Source: Mycobacterium sp. D16R12 (GTDB lineage Bacteria; Actinomycetota; Actinomycetes; Mycobacteriales; Mycobacteriaceae). From it: a DNA stretch of 64,000 nucleotides. Where the stretch lies: the NCBI RefSeq assembly GCF_002013465.1, contig NZ_MAFC01000009.1:124001-188000 (forward strand), read 5' to 3'. Below, piece by piece: positions 60,901-64,000 of the stretch (its first letter is position 1; each line of letters starts with the position of its first letter). A program made the translations under genes and the position numbers. The notes under the pieces were generated by a model. The model was not told the origin of the DNA. It saw only the letters and a program-made list of their open reading frames with translations, and made no database searches.

Positions 60901-63900
60901 CACCCAGACCTCCCGGATGGATCTGACGTTTTCGCTGGGGGAGCGTTGGACGCGGGCCGGTGAGCCCGCCGGTATCGGCGGCGCGGTGGAATTCCGTAAC
61001 GATGTGTTTGACGCGCACAGCATCGAAACGCTGCTCGGACGGTGGCGCCGGCTGGTGGTCGCGATGACTGCCGACCCCTCCCAACGACTCTCGTGCATCG
61101 ATCTGCTCGATGAGTCCGAGCACGCCCGTGTCGACAGCTGGGGCAACCGCGCGGTGTTGACCGCCCCGGTTCCGGCCCCCATGTCGATTCCGTCATTGTT
61201 CGCCGACCAGGTCGCACACGCGGCGGATGCGGTCGCGATCAGTTTCCAGGGACGCGGTATGACCTACGGCGAACTCGATGACGCTACAAATAGTTTGGCG
61301 CACAAGCTCATCGCGCAGGGCATCCGCCCAGGCGCGTGCGTGGCGCTGTTCGCGGAGCGCTCCCCGGAGGCGATCGTGGCCATGCTGGCTGTGCTCAAGA
61401 CCGGTGCCGCATATCTGCCGATTGACGTGGCACTGCCCGACGCGCGAATCGAATTCATGCTTACCGACGCCGCGCCCACCACCGCGATCACCACGGCGGG
61501 CCTGGCCGATCGCCTGGCCGGGTACGACCTGTCGGTCATCGATGTCAGCAATATCGCGAATGTCGCCGCTCCCGCTGTGGAGTCCACACTGCCGGCGCCG
61601 GATCCGGAGGATGTCGCCTACATCATCTACACCTCGGGTACCACCGGTGTCCCCAAGGGTGTTGCGATCACTCACCACAACGTGACGCAGCTGATGGGGA
61701 CCCGGGATACTTTCCTGGCCGGACAGGTCTGGGCACAGTGGCATTCCTATGCCTTCGATGCGTCGGTCGAAGAGATCTGGGGTGCGCTGCTGCATGGAGG
61801 ACGGTTGGTGGTGGTGCCGGAGTCGGTGGCGCGCTCACCTGAGGACCTCACCGCCTTGCTGGTGGCCGAACAGGTCAGCGCGTTGAGTCAGACCCCGTCG
61901 GCCGTCGCGATGCTGGAGCCCGGGTCCTTGGGATCGCTGTCCTTGTTGGTGGCGGGTGAGCCCTGCTCGGCCGAGGTGGTGGACCGCTGGGCGCCCGGAC
62001 GGTTGATGGTCAATGCATACGGACCGACGGAGACCACGATTTGCGCCTCCCGAAGCGTGCCGCTGAAAGCAGAGTCGGTGGGACCGCACGTTCCGATCGG
62101 TGCGCCGGTTTCGGGTGCGGCAATGTTCGTGCTGGACGGGTTGATGCGTCCGGTGCCGCCCGGTGTGGTTGGCGAGTTGTACATCGCCGGTCGCGGTGTG
62201 GGTGTGGGGTACGTGGGCAGAACCGGTTTGACGGCCTCGCGGTTTGTCGCCTGTCCGTTTGTCGGCGCGGGAGCGCCGGCACAGCGGATGTATCGCACGG
62301 GTGATCTGGTGCGCTGGGGCACCGACGGGCAGCTGCGATATGCGGGACGCGCCGACGAGCAGGTCAAGATCCGCGGGTATCGCATCGAGCCCGGAGAAAT
62401 CCAGGCGGTGCTGGCGGGACTGGACGGGGTCGAGCAGGCGGCGGTTGTTGCCCGCGAGGACCGTCCTGGGGACAAGCGTCTGGTGGGCTACGTGACCGGG
62501 ACGACGAACCCGGCCAAATTGCGTACCCAGCTGGCCGAGCAGCTGCCGGCCTACATGGTTCCGGCTGCGGTGGTGGTGCTGGCGACGTTGCCGATGACCA
62601 TCAACGGCAAGCTCGACACCCGCGCCTTGCCTGCACCCGAGTATCAGGACATCGATCGTTACCGGGCCCCGAGCACCCACACCGAGGAGATCCTGGCCGG
62701 AATCTACGCGCGGGTACTGGGCGTGGAGCGTGTCGGCGTCGACGACTCCTTCTTTGATCTGGGCGGGGATTCGCTGTCGGCGATGCGTCTGATTGCCGCG
62801 GTCAACGCCGATTTGGATGCCGCGATATCGGTGCGCACGGTGTTCGAAGCGCCGACGGTGGCCCAACTGGCACCTCGCATCGCCGCGGGGTCGAACGCAC
62901 TGGGCTCATTGGTGGCCGGCGAGCGGCCCGCAGAGATTCCGCTCTCGTTTGCCCAAACGCGACTGTGGTTCCTGGACCAATTGCAAGGGCCTTCGCCGGT
63001 CTACAACATGGCGACAGCTCTTCGAATCAGCGGCGACCTGGATGTCGGCGCGCTGGGTGCGGCGCTGAGTGATGTGGTGGCCCGACATGAAAGCCTACGA
63101 ACCCTTTTCCAGACGGTGCAGGGAGTGCCGCGGCAACTGGTTGTGCCCTCCGAGCGTGCTCACTTTGGCTGGGACGTCGTCGATGCCACCGGTTGGACTG
63201 CGGTACAGCTGCAGGAGGCGATTAGCGAGGCGGCGCGGCACACCTTTGATCTGGCCGCTGAAATACCCTTGAGAGCAAGGCTTTTCCGCATCACCGGTGA
63301 TGAACATGTGCTGGCGGCGGTGGTACATCACATCGCGGCCGACGCCTGGTCGATCACCCCGCTGGTGACCGACCTCGGGGTGGCCTATGCCAGCCGGTCT
63401 GCGGGCCAGGCTCCGGGCTGGACGCCTCTGGCGGTGCAGTACGTCGATTACACGCTGTGGCAGCGTGCCGAGTTCGGTGATCTCGACGATGGTGACAGCC
63501 GCATCGCGACACAGGTGGCCTATTGGCAGGATGCGCTGGCGGGGATGCCCGAACGGGTGGAGCTACCCACCGACCGGCCGTACCCCCCGTCCGCCGACCA
63601 ACGCGGCGCCACGGTGACTCTGGACTGGCCCGCTGCCCTGCAACAGCGGATTGCCAGAGTGGCCAGGGAACACAACGCCACCAGCTTCATGGTGCTACAG
63701 GCCGCGCTCGGGGTGCTGCTGGGCAAGCTCAGTGGGAGTACCGATGTCGCCGTTGGCTTCCCGATTGCGGGGCGCCGCGACCCCGCCCTCGATGAGCTGA
63801 TCGGGTTCTTCGTCAACACCTTGGTGTTGCGGGTGGACCTGGCGGGTGATCCGACAGTGGCGGAGTTACTTTCCCAGGTGCGTGGACGCAGCCTGGCCGC

Positions 63901-64000
63901 GTACGAAAACCAGGATGTGCCTTTCGAAGTGCTTGTCGAGAGGCTCAATCCCACCCGATCCCTGACCCACCACCCCCTGGTTCAGGTGGCGCTGGGTTGG
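44414..64000 (+). CDS. Giant multimodular non-ribosomal peptide synthetase (3' end beyond window)
   Basis: One frame runs from ATG 44414 past position 64000 (at least 6529 codons); every module junction I read lies in the same frame without a stop. Domains in order: C-A-T-E, C-A-T, C-A-T-E, C-A-T, C-A-T, C. The first C domain has no upstream module and fits an acyl-starter C domain, so a fatty acid cap is likely. T domains before E have GGDSI and those before C mostly GGDSL, as expected. C domains after E read HHIVLDGWS (D-L type); those after T read HHIAADGWS (L-L type). MbtH precedes. The layout differs from the four-module GPL synthetase (Mps), although Mps is the nearest well-known relative in context. 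Confidence 0.93.
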   Translation, partial: MECDHGALPLTRGQLDIWLAEETGRSGIKWQLGMLGRIEGVIDHGLLERAVRYVVGEAEPLRAVFSEHGGQVFQTVVDYPDVELVRHDLTGSSDPMADAYRIASSIRRKQMPLSGPLFKFALMQARADDFYFFVCCHHIATDGIGMGLLCHRIAAVYSAIATDAPIPPPIFGSLSSLIDCEAEYEASDDYLIDEAYWASCGPLDSDSRHDLAPAVSSQTVEYEPSAPIQLDPSVVAKARELSRALGVRRAAVITAACALLVHGEVGGPQVVLDFPVSRRVRPETLLVPGMSSGVVPLRLATSPATTVAAFCDHVDTRIQEALQHQRFPLRAMESKTGFQRGGQASNRAAINFIPTTRLADFAGAAGSGTVTHTGLVDQFGLVFIKNDDELFLSTSGVGALFADCDARALADRFERVLLAMTADPDRLLSAIDVRDEADCAPLDVWSNRGALIRPVPEPVSIPAVFAEQVARDPGAVAVSSGDSAITYRGLEAAANRLAHLLVAHGVGPGQRVALLFPRSIEAIVAMMGVLKTGAAYVPIDPTVPDARLEFVLEDAGAAVVVTTADLAGRLGGRPVTVVDINDRAVYARPSTALPVAPGPDDIAYLIYTSGTTGVPKGVAIPHHNVTRLLEAIDVDLELTRGQVWAQCHSLAFDFSVWEVFGALLHGGRLVVVPEAVTRSPEELHALLVCERVSVLSQTPSAFYALQSVDTVLPEHQQLGLEAVIFGGEALTPPRLGTWLSDHPGAPRLINMYGITETTVHASFREITAADVNTAASPIGVPLADLAFFVLDDWLRPVPVGAIGELYVAGAGLGYGYVGRNALTATRFVACPFGGRGARMYRTGDLVSWGCDGQLQYLGRADEQVKIRGYRVELGEIQSVLTTFDGVQQAVVIAREDRPGDKRLVGYITGTAQSAVLRTAMAERLPSYMVPAAIVVLETMPLTVNGKLDRKALPAPEYRQIDQFRAPTTRTEEILSGIYAQILGLDHVGIDDSFFELGGDSILAMQVSSRARAAGLVCRPRDIFVQQSVARLARAVAATSGAQEPIDEGLGSVIATPIMRWLKSLESTDGSIREFNQTVLVQAPTGTTEADVVVMVQALLDRHAMLRLRADDDGTGGWSLTVPAAGAVDSRECLRTVEALSDEVLAAARSRLNPAAGVMLSALWVAPMCQLVLIVHHVAIDGVSWRIMLEDLNLAWAQLRLGQPVLLPPTGTSFVRWAELLVLSAQHPKVVEHAHAWRQTALTPAALSPVHAETDTYESAGQLSVSLDAETTRMLLGEVPTAFHAGVHEILLIAFGLAVAEFTGSAGTSIGIDVEGHGRHEELADLAGAADQCTDLSRTVGWFTAKYPVSLALGGLRWAQVTDGDVALGAVIKDAKEQLRTQPLGVTYGLLRYLNTDADLETADPAIAFNYLGRLGGAGGDAWRICPEGLSSTRIAGSVATALGHTVELNAATVDTDTGPNLNADWTWALSVLDHTQVSRLSELWFQALAGICAHVRRGGGGLTPSDVSPAQLNQRQIDELSRQHRVADVLPLTPLQQGLLFHAGTAQGSDDLYAMQLSIAMSGPLDADRLRDAVHTVVGRHPHLAARFWEQFEHPVQIIPADPEIPWQYIELDTNGGAEDDIDAQIREFCAAERSAVCDLQNQSAVRAALICIADGRHRFVLTAHHIVLDGWSMPILMQEIFAGLGGQRLPAAAPYRSFVTWLTERDRAGAHAAWREALSGLDAPTLVCPTGRENLGYRGVESFQLTEATTLGLGDLARSQHTTANTVLQGAWALLLSSLTGRHDVAFGTTVSGRPAEVLGAESMVGLLINTVPVRATLSPATTTSDLLHQLQSAHNDTLEHQHLALSDIHRITGQDQLFDTLLVFENYPIDTTAPLNVDGLAITEFDFRESNHYPLAVQALPGRELGLRVEYDTDVFDHVAVEALFERLQTILAAMIADPGRALSSIDLLDEAAHAHLDQWSNRANLTKPAGKESIPALFARQAGRTPDAVAVTFEGRSMTYRELDEVTTRLAQVLARRGARPGEVVALLFSRSDEAIVAILSVLKTGAAYVPVDPALPVSRIEFMVADAMPILGVTTAGQRSRLEGLGLTVVDISEMEDTAADGLPHTELAPPDPDDIAYIIYTSGTTGVPKGVAIAHRNVPGLFGSLDVNVPSEPGQVWAQWHSYSFDVSVWEIFGALLHGARLLVVPELVAASPDDLHELLVAEHVSVLSQTPSAAGMISPQGLDSTTLVVAGEACPPELVARWAPGRVMINAYGPTEATVYASISAPLTTGSAVPIGVPVSGVALFALDAWLRPVLPGVVGELYVAGRGVGLGYWRRAGLTSSRFVACPFGGSGARMYRTGDLVRWGADGQLQYLGRADEQVKIRGYRIELGEVQAALAALDGVAQTAVIAREDAPGDHRLVGYITGSADPNQIRALLAERLPSYMVPAAIVAIEAVPLTVNGKLDRRALPAPDYIDGEHYRAPANPVEEILVGIYARILGHERVGVDDSFFDLGGDSLSAMRLISAINASLKTGLAVRALFDAPTVAQLAGRVGGEEARLAPIVAGDRPPVVPLSFAQSRLWFLDQLQGPSAVYNMTAAFRMDGELDADALGAALADVVGRHESLRTLFAAPGGIPCQVMVDPGSVDFGWEIIDATDWTVPQLHLAVDAVSQHAFDLTAEIPMKARLFRVSENRHMLAVVVHHIAADGWSITPLVADLGLAYADRCGGRVPDWADLSVQYADYTLWQRAQFGDLEDSESRIAGQLAYWEGALTGIPERVALPTDRPYPLMADHHGATIAVDWPVELQQQVTRVAREHNATSFIVVQAALLALLSKLSSSSDVAVGFPIAGRRDPALDELVGFFVNTLVLRVDLAGDPTVSEVLAQVRARSLAAYEHQDVPFEVLVERLNPTRSLSHHPLIQVALAWQSVAGHDVNDAAADVVLGDLCVTQMPVETHTARMDVNFSLSERRTQSGEPAGIGGTVEFRTDVFDAESIATLVARLQRVLTAMTADPAVRLSSVDALDDADYYRLSVLGNHAALTRPAPRAVSIPALFAEHATRIPEAVAVTYGDNSLTYRELDDAANRLARVLIAQGAGPGHCVALLFNRSAEAIVAILAVLQTGAAYLPIDPSVPDVRLEFVLSDAAPVAAVTTADLADRLVRDGLAVIDVGNIDDSIEGHPRGALAAPGADDIAYLIYTSGTTGVPKGVALSHHNVTQLLESLDAGLSHPGVWSQTHSLAFDVSVWEIFGALLRGGRVVVVPEEVTNSPEDFHALLVRERVRVITQTPSAVRVLPREGLESAALVVVGEACPPEVVDQWAPGRVMVNAYGPTETTMCVSISAPLHAGHGVPIGSPVPGAALFVLDEWLRPVPAGVIGELYVAGAGLGYGYVGRTGLTSARFVACPFVGAGAPAQRMYRTGDLVCWGTDGQLQYRGRADEQVKIRGHRIELGEVQAVLASIEGVEQAVVIAREERPGDKRLVGYITGTADSGELRTAMADRLPVYMVPAAIVVLDAIPLTVNGKLDSRALPAPDYRDRDRYRAPVDAVEEVLADIYAQVLGLDRVGVDDSFFDLGGDSILSMQVVARARVAGLVCRPRDIFVEQSVARLARVVDVAADSRGPVDEGVGPALATPIMQWLRDVDGPTGEFNQSVLLQAPADVTEADVAVVLQALLDRHATLRLRVEDDGVTGWSLTVPEAGVVGARDCLHVVEVLSDEALMAARSRLNPAAGVMLNALWATATAQLVLVVHHMAVDGVSWRILLEDINIAWAQHRGGQPVALPTAGTSFRRWAELLDVHARRPEVERQAQAWRQVAATPAVLPAAQPEVDTHESAGQLSVSLDAETTRMLLGAVPAAFHAGPQDILLIAFGLAVAEFSGTGASPISIDVEGHGRHEDLAAEVDLSRTVGWFTAKYPVALTLGGLPWTHVAVGHGALGAVIKGAKEELRSLPDPLTYGLLRYLNADIDLDAVDPTIAFNYLGRLGGGGTELSDGLWRISTESVSSTVVTAAIPMPLTHSVALNAGTLDTDAGPQLQANWTWASSVFDRAQITRLSQLWFDALIGICAHVRQGGGGLTPSDIAPALLSQRQIVELEQQYRIADILPLSALQQGLVFHSRTGDGPGDLYVVQLDITVDGPLDEHRLRDAVQTVAGRHPHLAARFCEQFDQPVQIIPADPTAGWRYVDLHIDTHVEFLSAETEGRVQRVCAAERAAVCDLSDPPAFRVALIRTAHDRHRFVLTNHHIVLDGWSLPILLHEIFASYRGQRLPAATPYRSYIGWLADRDHGGAQAAWGEVLAGFETPTLVDSLQKSVRGHRGVRAHRVSEHTTRALGELARSQHTTVNTVLQGAWALLLTSLTGQHDVAFGTVVSGRPAEVVGAESMVGLLINTVPVRVDITAQTTTIDLLDQLKRSHAKTLEHQHLSLSEIHRVAGHDRLFDTLFVFENYPVDSSALSGVDGITITGVTSHESTDYPLTMQAIPGEELRLRIEYDTAVFDAADIGALAQRIETVLEAMTSDPGRSLSAVEMLDGTERARLQRWGNRAVLKHLPVQASVPELFAVQVARAPEAVALVCGHQSLTYRELEEASNRLAHLLIGCGVGPGERVALMFPRSAEAVVAILAVLKTGAAYLPIDPALPSARVEFMLSDAAPIAAVTTVAFVDRFAGHDLMIFDVEDSAIAAQPSTAMSSPAPDDMAHIIYTSGTTGLPKGVAVTQRNVTQLFDSLQIGVPLGQGQVWTQFHSYAFDFSVWEIWGALLHGGRLVVVPELVARSPRDFHELLVREQVTVLTQTPSAVSMLTVDGLEAASLVIGAEPCPPALVDRWAPGRVMVNVYGPTETTMWLCASAPLEAEAGPPPIGSPTAWAAFFVLDEWLRPVPAGVVGELYLAGAGVGMGYWRRSGLTASRFLACPFGEPGTRMYRTGDLVRWRADGQLDYLGRADEQVKIRGYRIELGEIQSALTALDGVDHAAVIAREDRPGDKRLVGYITGSADPITARAALAERLPGYMVPAAVMALAALPMTVNGKLDTRALPAPDYQDADHYRAPAGAVEEILAGIFARVLDVERVGVDDSFFDLGGDSVSTMRLVAAINASLNTELSARTVFDAPTVAQLAPRIGEDTGRLEPLVAGDRPALIPLSFAQNRLWFVDQLQGPSPVYNMPVGLRLHGRLDIPALGAALGDLIGRHESLRTLFEAPGGTPRQVVVSQDDADFSWDVVDAMTWPSNRLDEAVAAAVCYSFDLAAEIPMRATLFRVAEDEHVLVAVVHHIAADGWSLTPLVRDLSVAYASRCDGHAPDWEPLAAQYVDYTLWQRAQLGDLDDSASPIAAQLAYWEDTLAGLPERVALPTDRPYPPIADQRGSTVDVQWPAELQQQLRVAASEHGATSFMVMQAALAVLLSRLGGTSDVAVGFPIAGRRDPALDELVGFFVNNLVLRVDLSGDPTVADLLAQVRQRSLAAYEHQDVPFEVLVERLNPTRNLTHHPLVQVALAWQNLPWQDAGPAGALRLGGLRVTPLPVDTQTSRMDLTFSLGERWTRAGEPAGIGGAVEFRNDVFDAHSIETLLGRWRRLVVAMTADPSQRLSCIDLLDESEHARVDSWGNRAVLTAPVPAPMSIPSLFADQVAHAADAVAISFQGRGMTYGELDDATNSLAHKLIAQGIRPGACVALFAERSPEAIVAMLAVLKTGAAYLPIDVALPDARIEFMLTDAAPTTAITTAGLADRLAGYDLSVIDVSNIANVAAPAVESTLPAPDPEDVAYIIYTSGTTGVPKGVAITHHNVTQLMGTRDTFLAGQVWAQWHSYAFDASVEEIWGALLHGGRLVVVPESVARSPEDLTALLVAEQVSALSQTPSAVAMLEPGSLGSLSLLVAGEPCSAEVVDRWAPGRLMVNAYGPTETTICASRSVPLKAESVGPHVPIGAPVSGAAMFVLDGLMRPVPPGVVGELYIAGRGVGVGYVGRTGLTASRFVACPFVGAGAPAQRMYRTGDLVRWGTDGQLRYAGRADEQVKIRGYRIEPGEIQAVLAGLDGVEQAAVVAREDRPGDKRLVGYVTGTTNPAKLRTQLAEQLPAYMVPAAVVVLATLPMTINGKLDTRALPAPEYQDIDRYRAPSTHTEEILAGIYARVLGVERVGVDDSFFDLGGDSLSAMRLIAAVNADLDAAISVRTVFEAPTVAQLAPRIAAGSNALGSLVAGERPAEIPLSFAQTRLWFLDQLQGPSPVYNMATALRISGDLDVGALGAALSDVVARHESLRTLFQTVQGVPRQLVVPSERAHFGWDVVDATGWTAVQLQEAISEAARHTFDLAAEIPLRARLFRITGDEHVLAAVVHHIAADAWSITPLVTDLGVAYASRSAGQAPGWTPLAVQYVDYTLWQRAEFGDLDDGDSRIATQVAYWQDALAGMPERVELPTDRPYPPSADQRGATVTLDWPAALQQRIARVAREHNATSFMVLQAALGVLLGKLSGSTDVAVGFPIAGRRDPALDELIGFFVNTLVLRVDLAGDPTVAELLSQVRGRSLAAYENQDVPFEVLVERLNPTRSLTHHPLVQVALGW
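48951..52060 (+). other. NRPS module 2: C-A-T, hydrophobic or aromatic residue (uncertain)
   Basis: C2 (about 48990-50280) has HHIVLDGWS, the type that accepts a D-residue from the upstream E domain. A2 (about 50340-51790) gives the inferred code DVWSVAAVYK, loosely similar to aromatic codes. T2 carries GGDSL near 51910. There is no E domain, so an L-residue is expected. Confidence 0.7.
52061..56620 (+). other. NRPS module 3: C-A-T-E, D-configured residue of uncertain identity
   Basis: C3 (about 52075-53450) has [10 protein letters not shown]3 (about 53510-54970) gives the inferred code DVWTVVAMCK, whose T at 278 and C at 331 recall aromatic codes. T3 carries GGDSI near 55090. E3 (about 55250-56600) has [10 protein letters not shown] and EGHGRHE, so a D-residue is expected. 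Confidence 0.7.
56621..59740 (+). other. NRPS module 4: C-A-T, unusual pocket code
   Basis: C4 (about 56660-57960) has HHIVLDGWS, as expected after an E domain. A4 (about 58010-59470) has FDFSVWE but [12 protein letters not shown]; the inferred code is DFWTVGVMWK. I know no characterised domain with this code. T4 has GGDSV near 59583. There is no E domain. Confidence 0.68.
59741..62930 (+). other. NRPS module 5: C-A-T, Glu in pocket, basic residue likely
   Basis: C5 (about 59750-61130) has [10 protein letters not shown]5 (about 61185-62650) reads FDASVEEIW instead of FDxSVWE, giving the inferred code DAESLAAICK. Glu at position 239 is found in lysine and ornithine codes such as DAESIGSVAK. 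T5 has GGDSL near 62763. There is no E domain. Confidence 0.68.
62931..64000 (+). other. NRPS module 6: condensation domain, cut by window edge
   Basis: C6 begins [25 protein letters not shown], the L-L type, and carries HHIAADAW at about 63326, with Ala in place of the usual Gly after the catalytic HHxxxD. The sequence continues to the window edge, so at least a sixth residue is added. Confidence 0.8.

Noticed and set aside
44414..64000. Assignment as canonical mps1/mps2
   Set aside because: Module count, E-domain positions and the Thr-like first code do not fit D-Phe-D-alloThr-D-Ala-L-alaninol.
1..64000. CRISPR arrays, tRNA/rRNA genes, insertion sequences
   Set aside because: No short regularly spaced repeats, no cloverleaf or rRNA cores and no transposase reading frames were recognised.

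Overview
The window looks like chromosomal DNA of a rapidly growing nontuberculous mycobacterium. The evidence is high G+C, frequent GTG/TTG starts, WhiB, MmpS/MmpL, GAP-family, hemophore-like, carboxylic acid reductase (CAR) and MbtH/NRPS genes. The order mmpS4-mmpL4a-mmpL4b, with gap and tandem gtf genes and an MbtH-NRPS pair, recalls the glycopeptidolipid (GPL) loci of the Mycobacterium abscessus/chelonae group. The species assignment is inference.

Positions 1-13.5 kb hold ordinary single genes and short operons: a Kup K+ transporter cut by the left edge, an ECF sigma factor with a divergent DoxX gene, a LysR regulator divergent from an SBF-type symporter, endonuclease VIII, a membrane-anchored Mrr-like nuclease, a Ca2+/cation antiporter - S9 peptidase - DUF3159 operon, a MerR regulator, small membrane proteins and an FAD oxidoreductase. 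A TrkA-type K+ protein (CeoC-like) faces a K+/H+ antiporter.

Positions 15.0-18.6 kb form a Mg2+-linked unit. A promoter fires directly into an M-box (ykoK) riboswitch, followed by a long hairpin and a proline-rich leader ORF with a strong ribosome site. Then comes an Nramp-related transporter whose metal-site motifs look like the Mg2+-type (NRMT) branch. WhiB, a PNPOx-like flavin protein and a glutaredoxin follow closely. Positions 18.7-26 kb contain a complete CAR with a large terminator hairpin, a decayed epimerase pseudogene, a secretory-type lipase and a DoxX-like membrane protein.

Positions 26.3-64 kb look like a lipopeptide or glycolipopeptide gene cluster: MmpS4 (apparent ATT start), MmpL4a, MmpL4b, a hemophore-like secreted protein, a WS/DGAT-type acyltransferase, two methyltransferases, a sulfotransferase, two GAP-family membrane proteins, two tandem glycosyltransferases, a cytochrome P450, MbtH and a giant NRPS. 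The NRPS stays in one frame for 19.6 kb and leaves the window unfinished. Its visible order is C-A-T-E / C-A-T / C-A-T-E / C-A-T / C-A-T / C. This is not the four-module D-Phe-D-alloThr-D-Ala-L-alaninol synthetase of known GPLs. The first adenylation domain carries a threonine-type code and is followed by an epimerase, so an N-acyl-D-(allo)Thr start is predicted. Later codes suggest hydrophobic or aromatic residues and one basic residue. The product, an acylated peptide of at least six residues that may be glycosylated, methylated, sulfated or oxidised and exported by MmpL4/GAP, is the strongest candidate for an undescribed system here.
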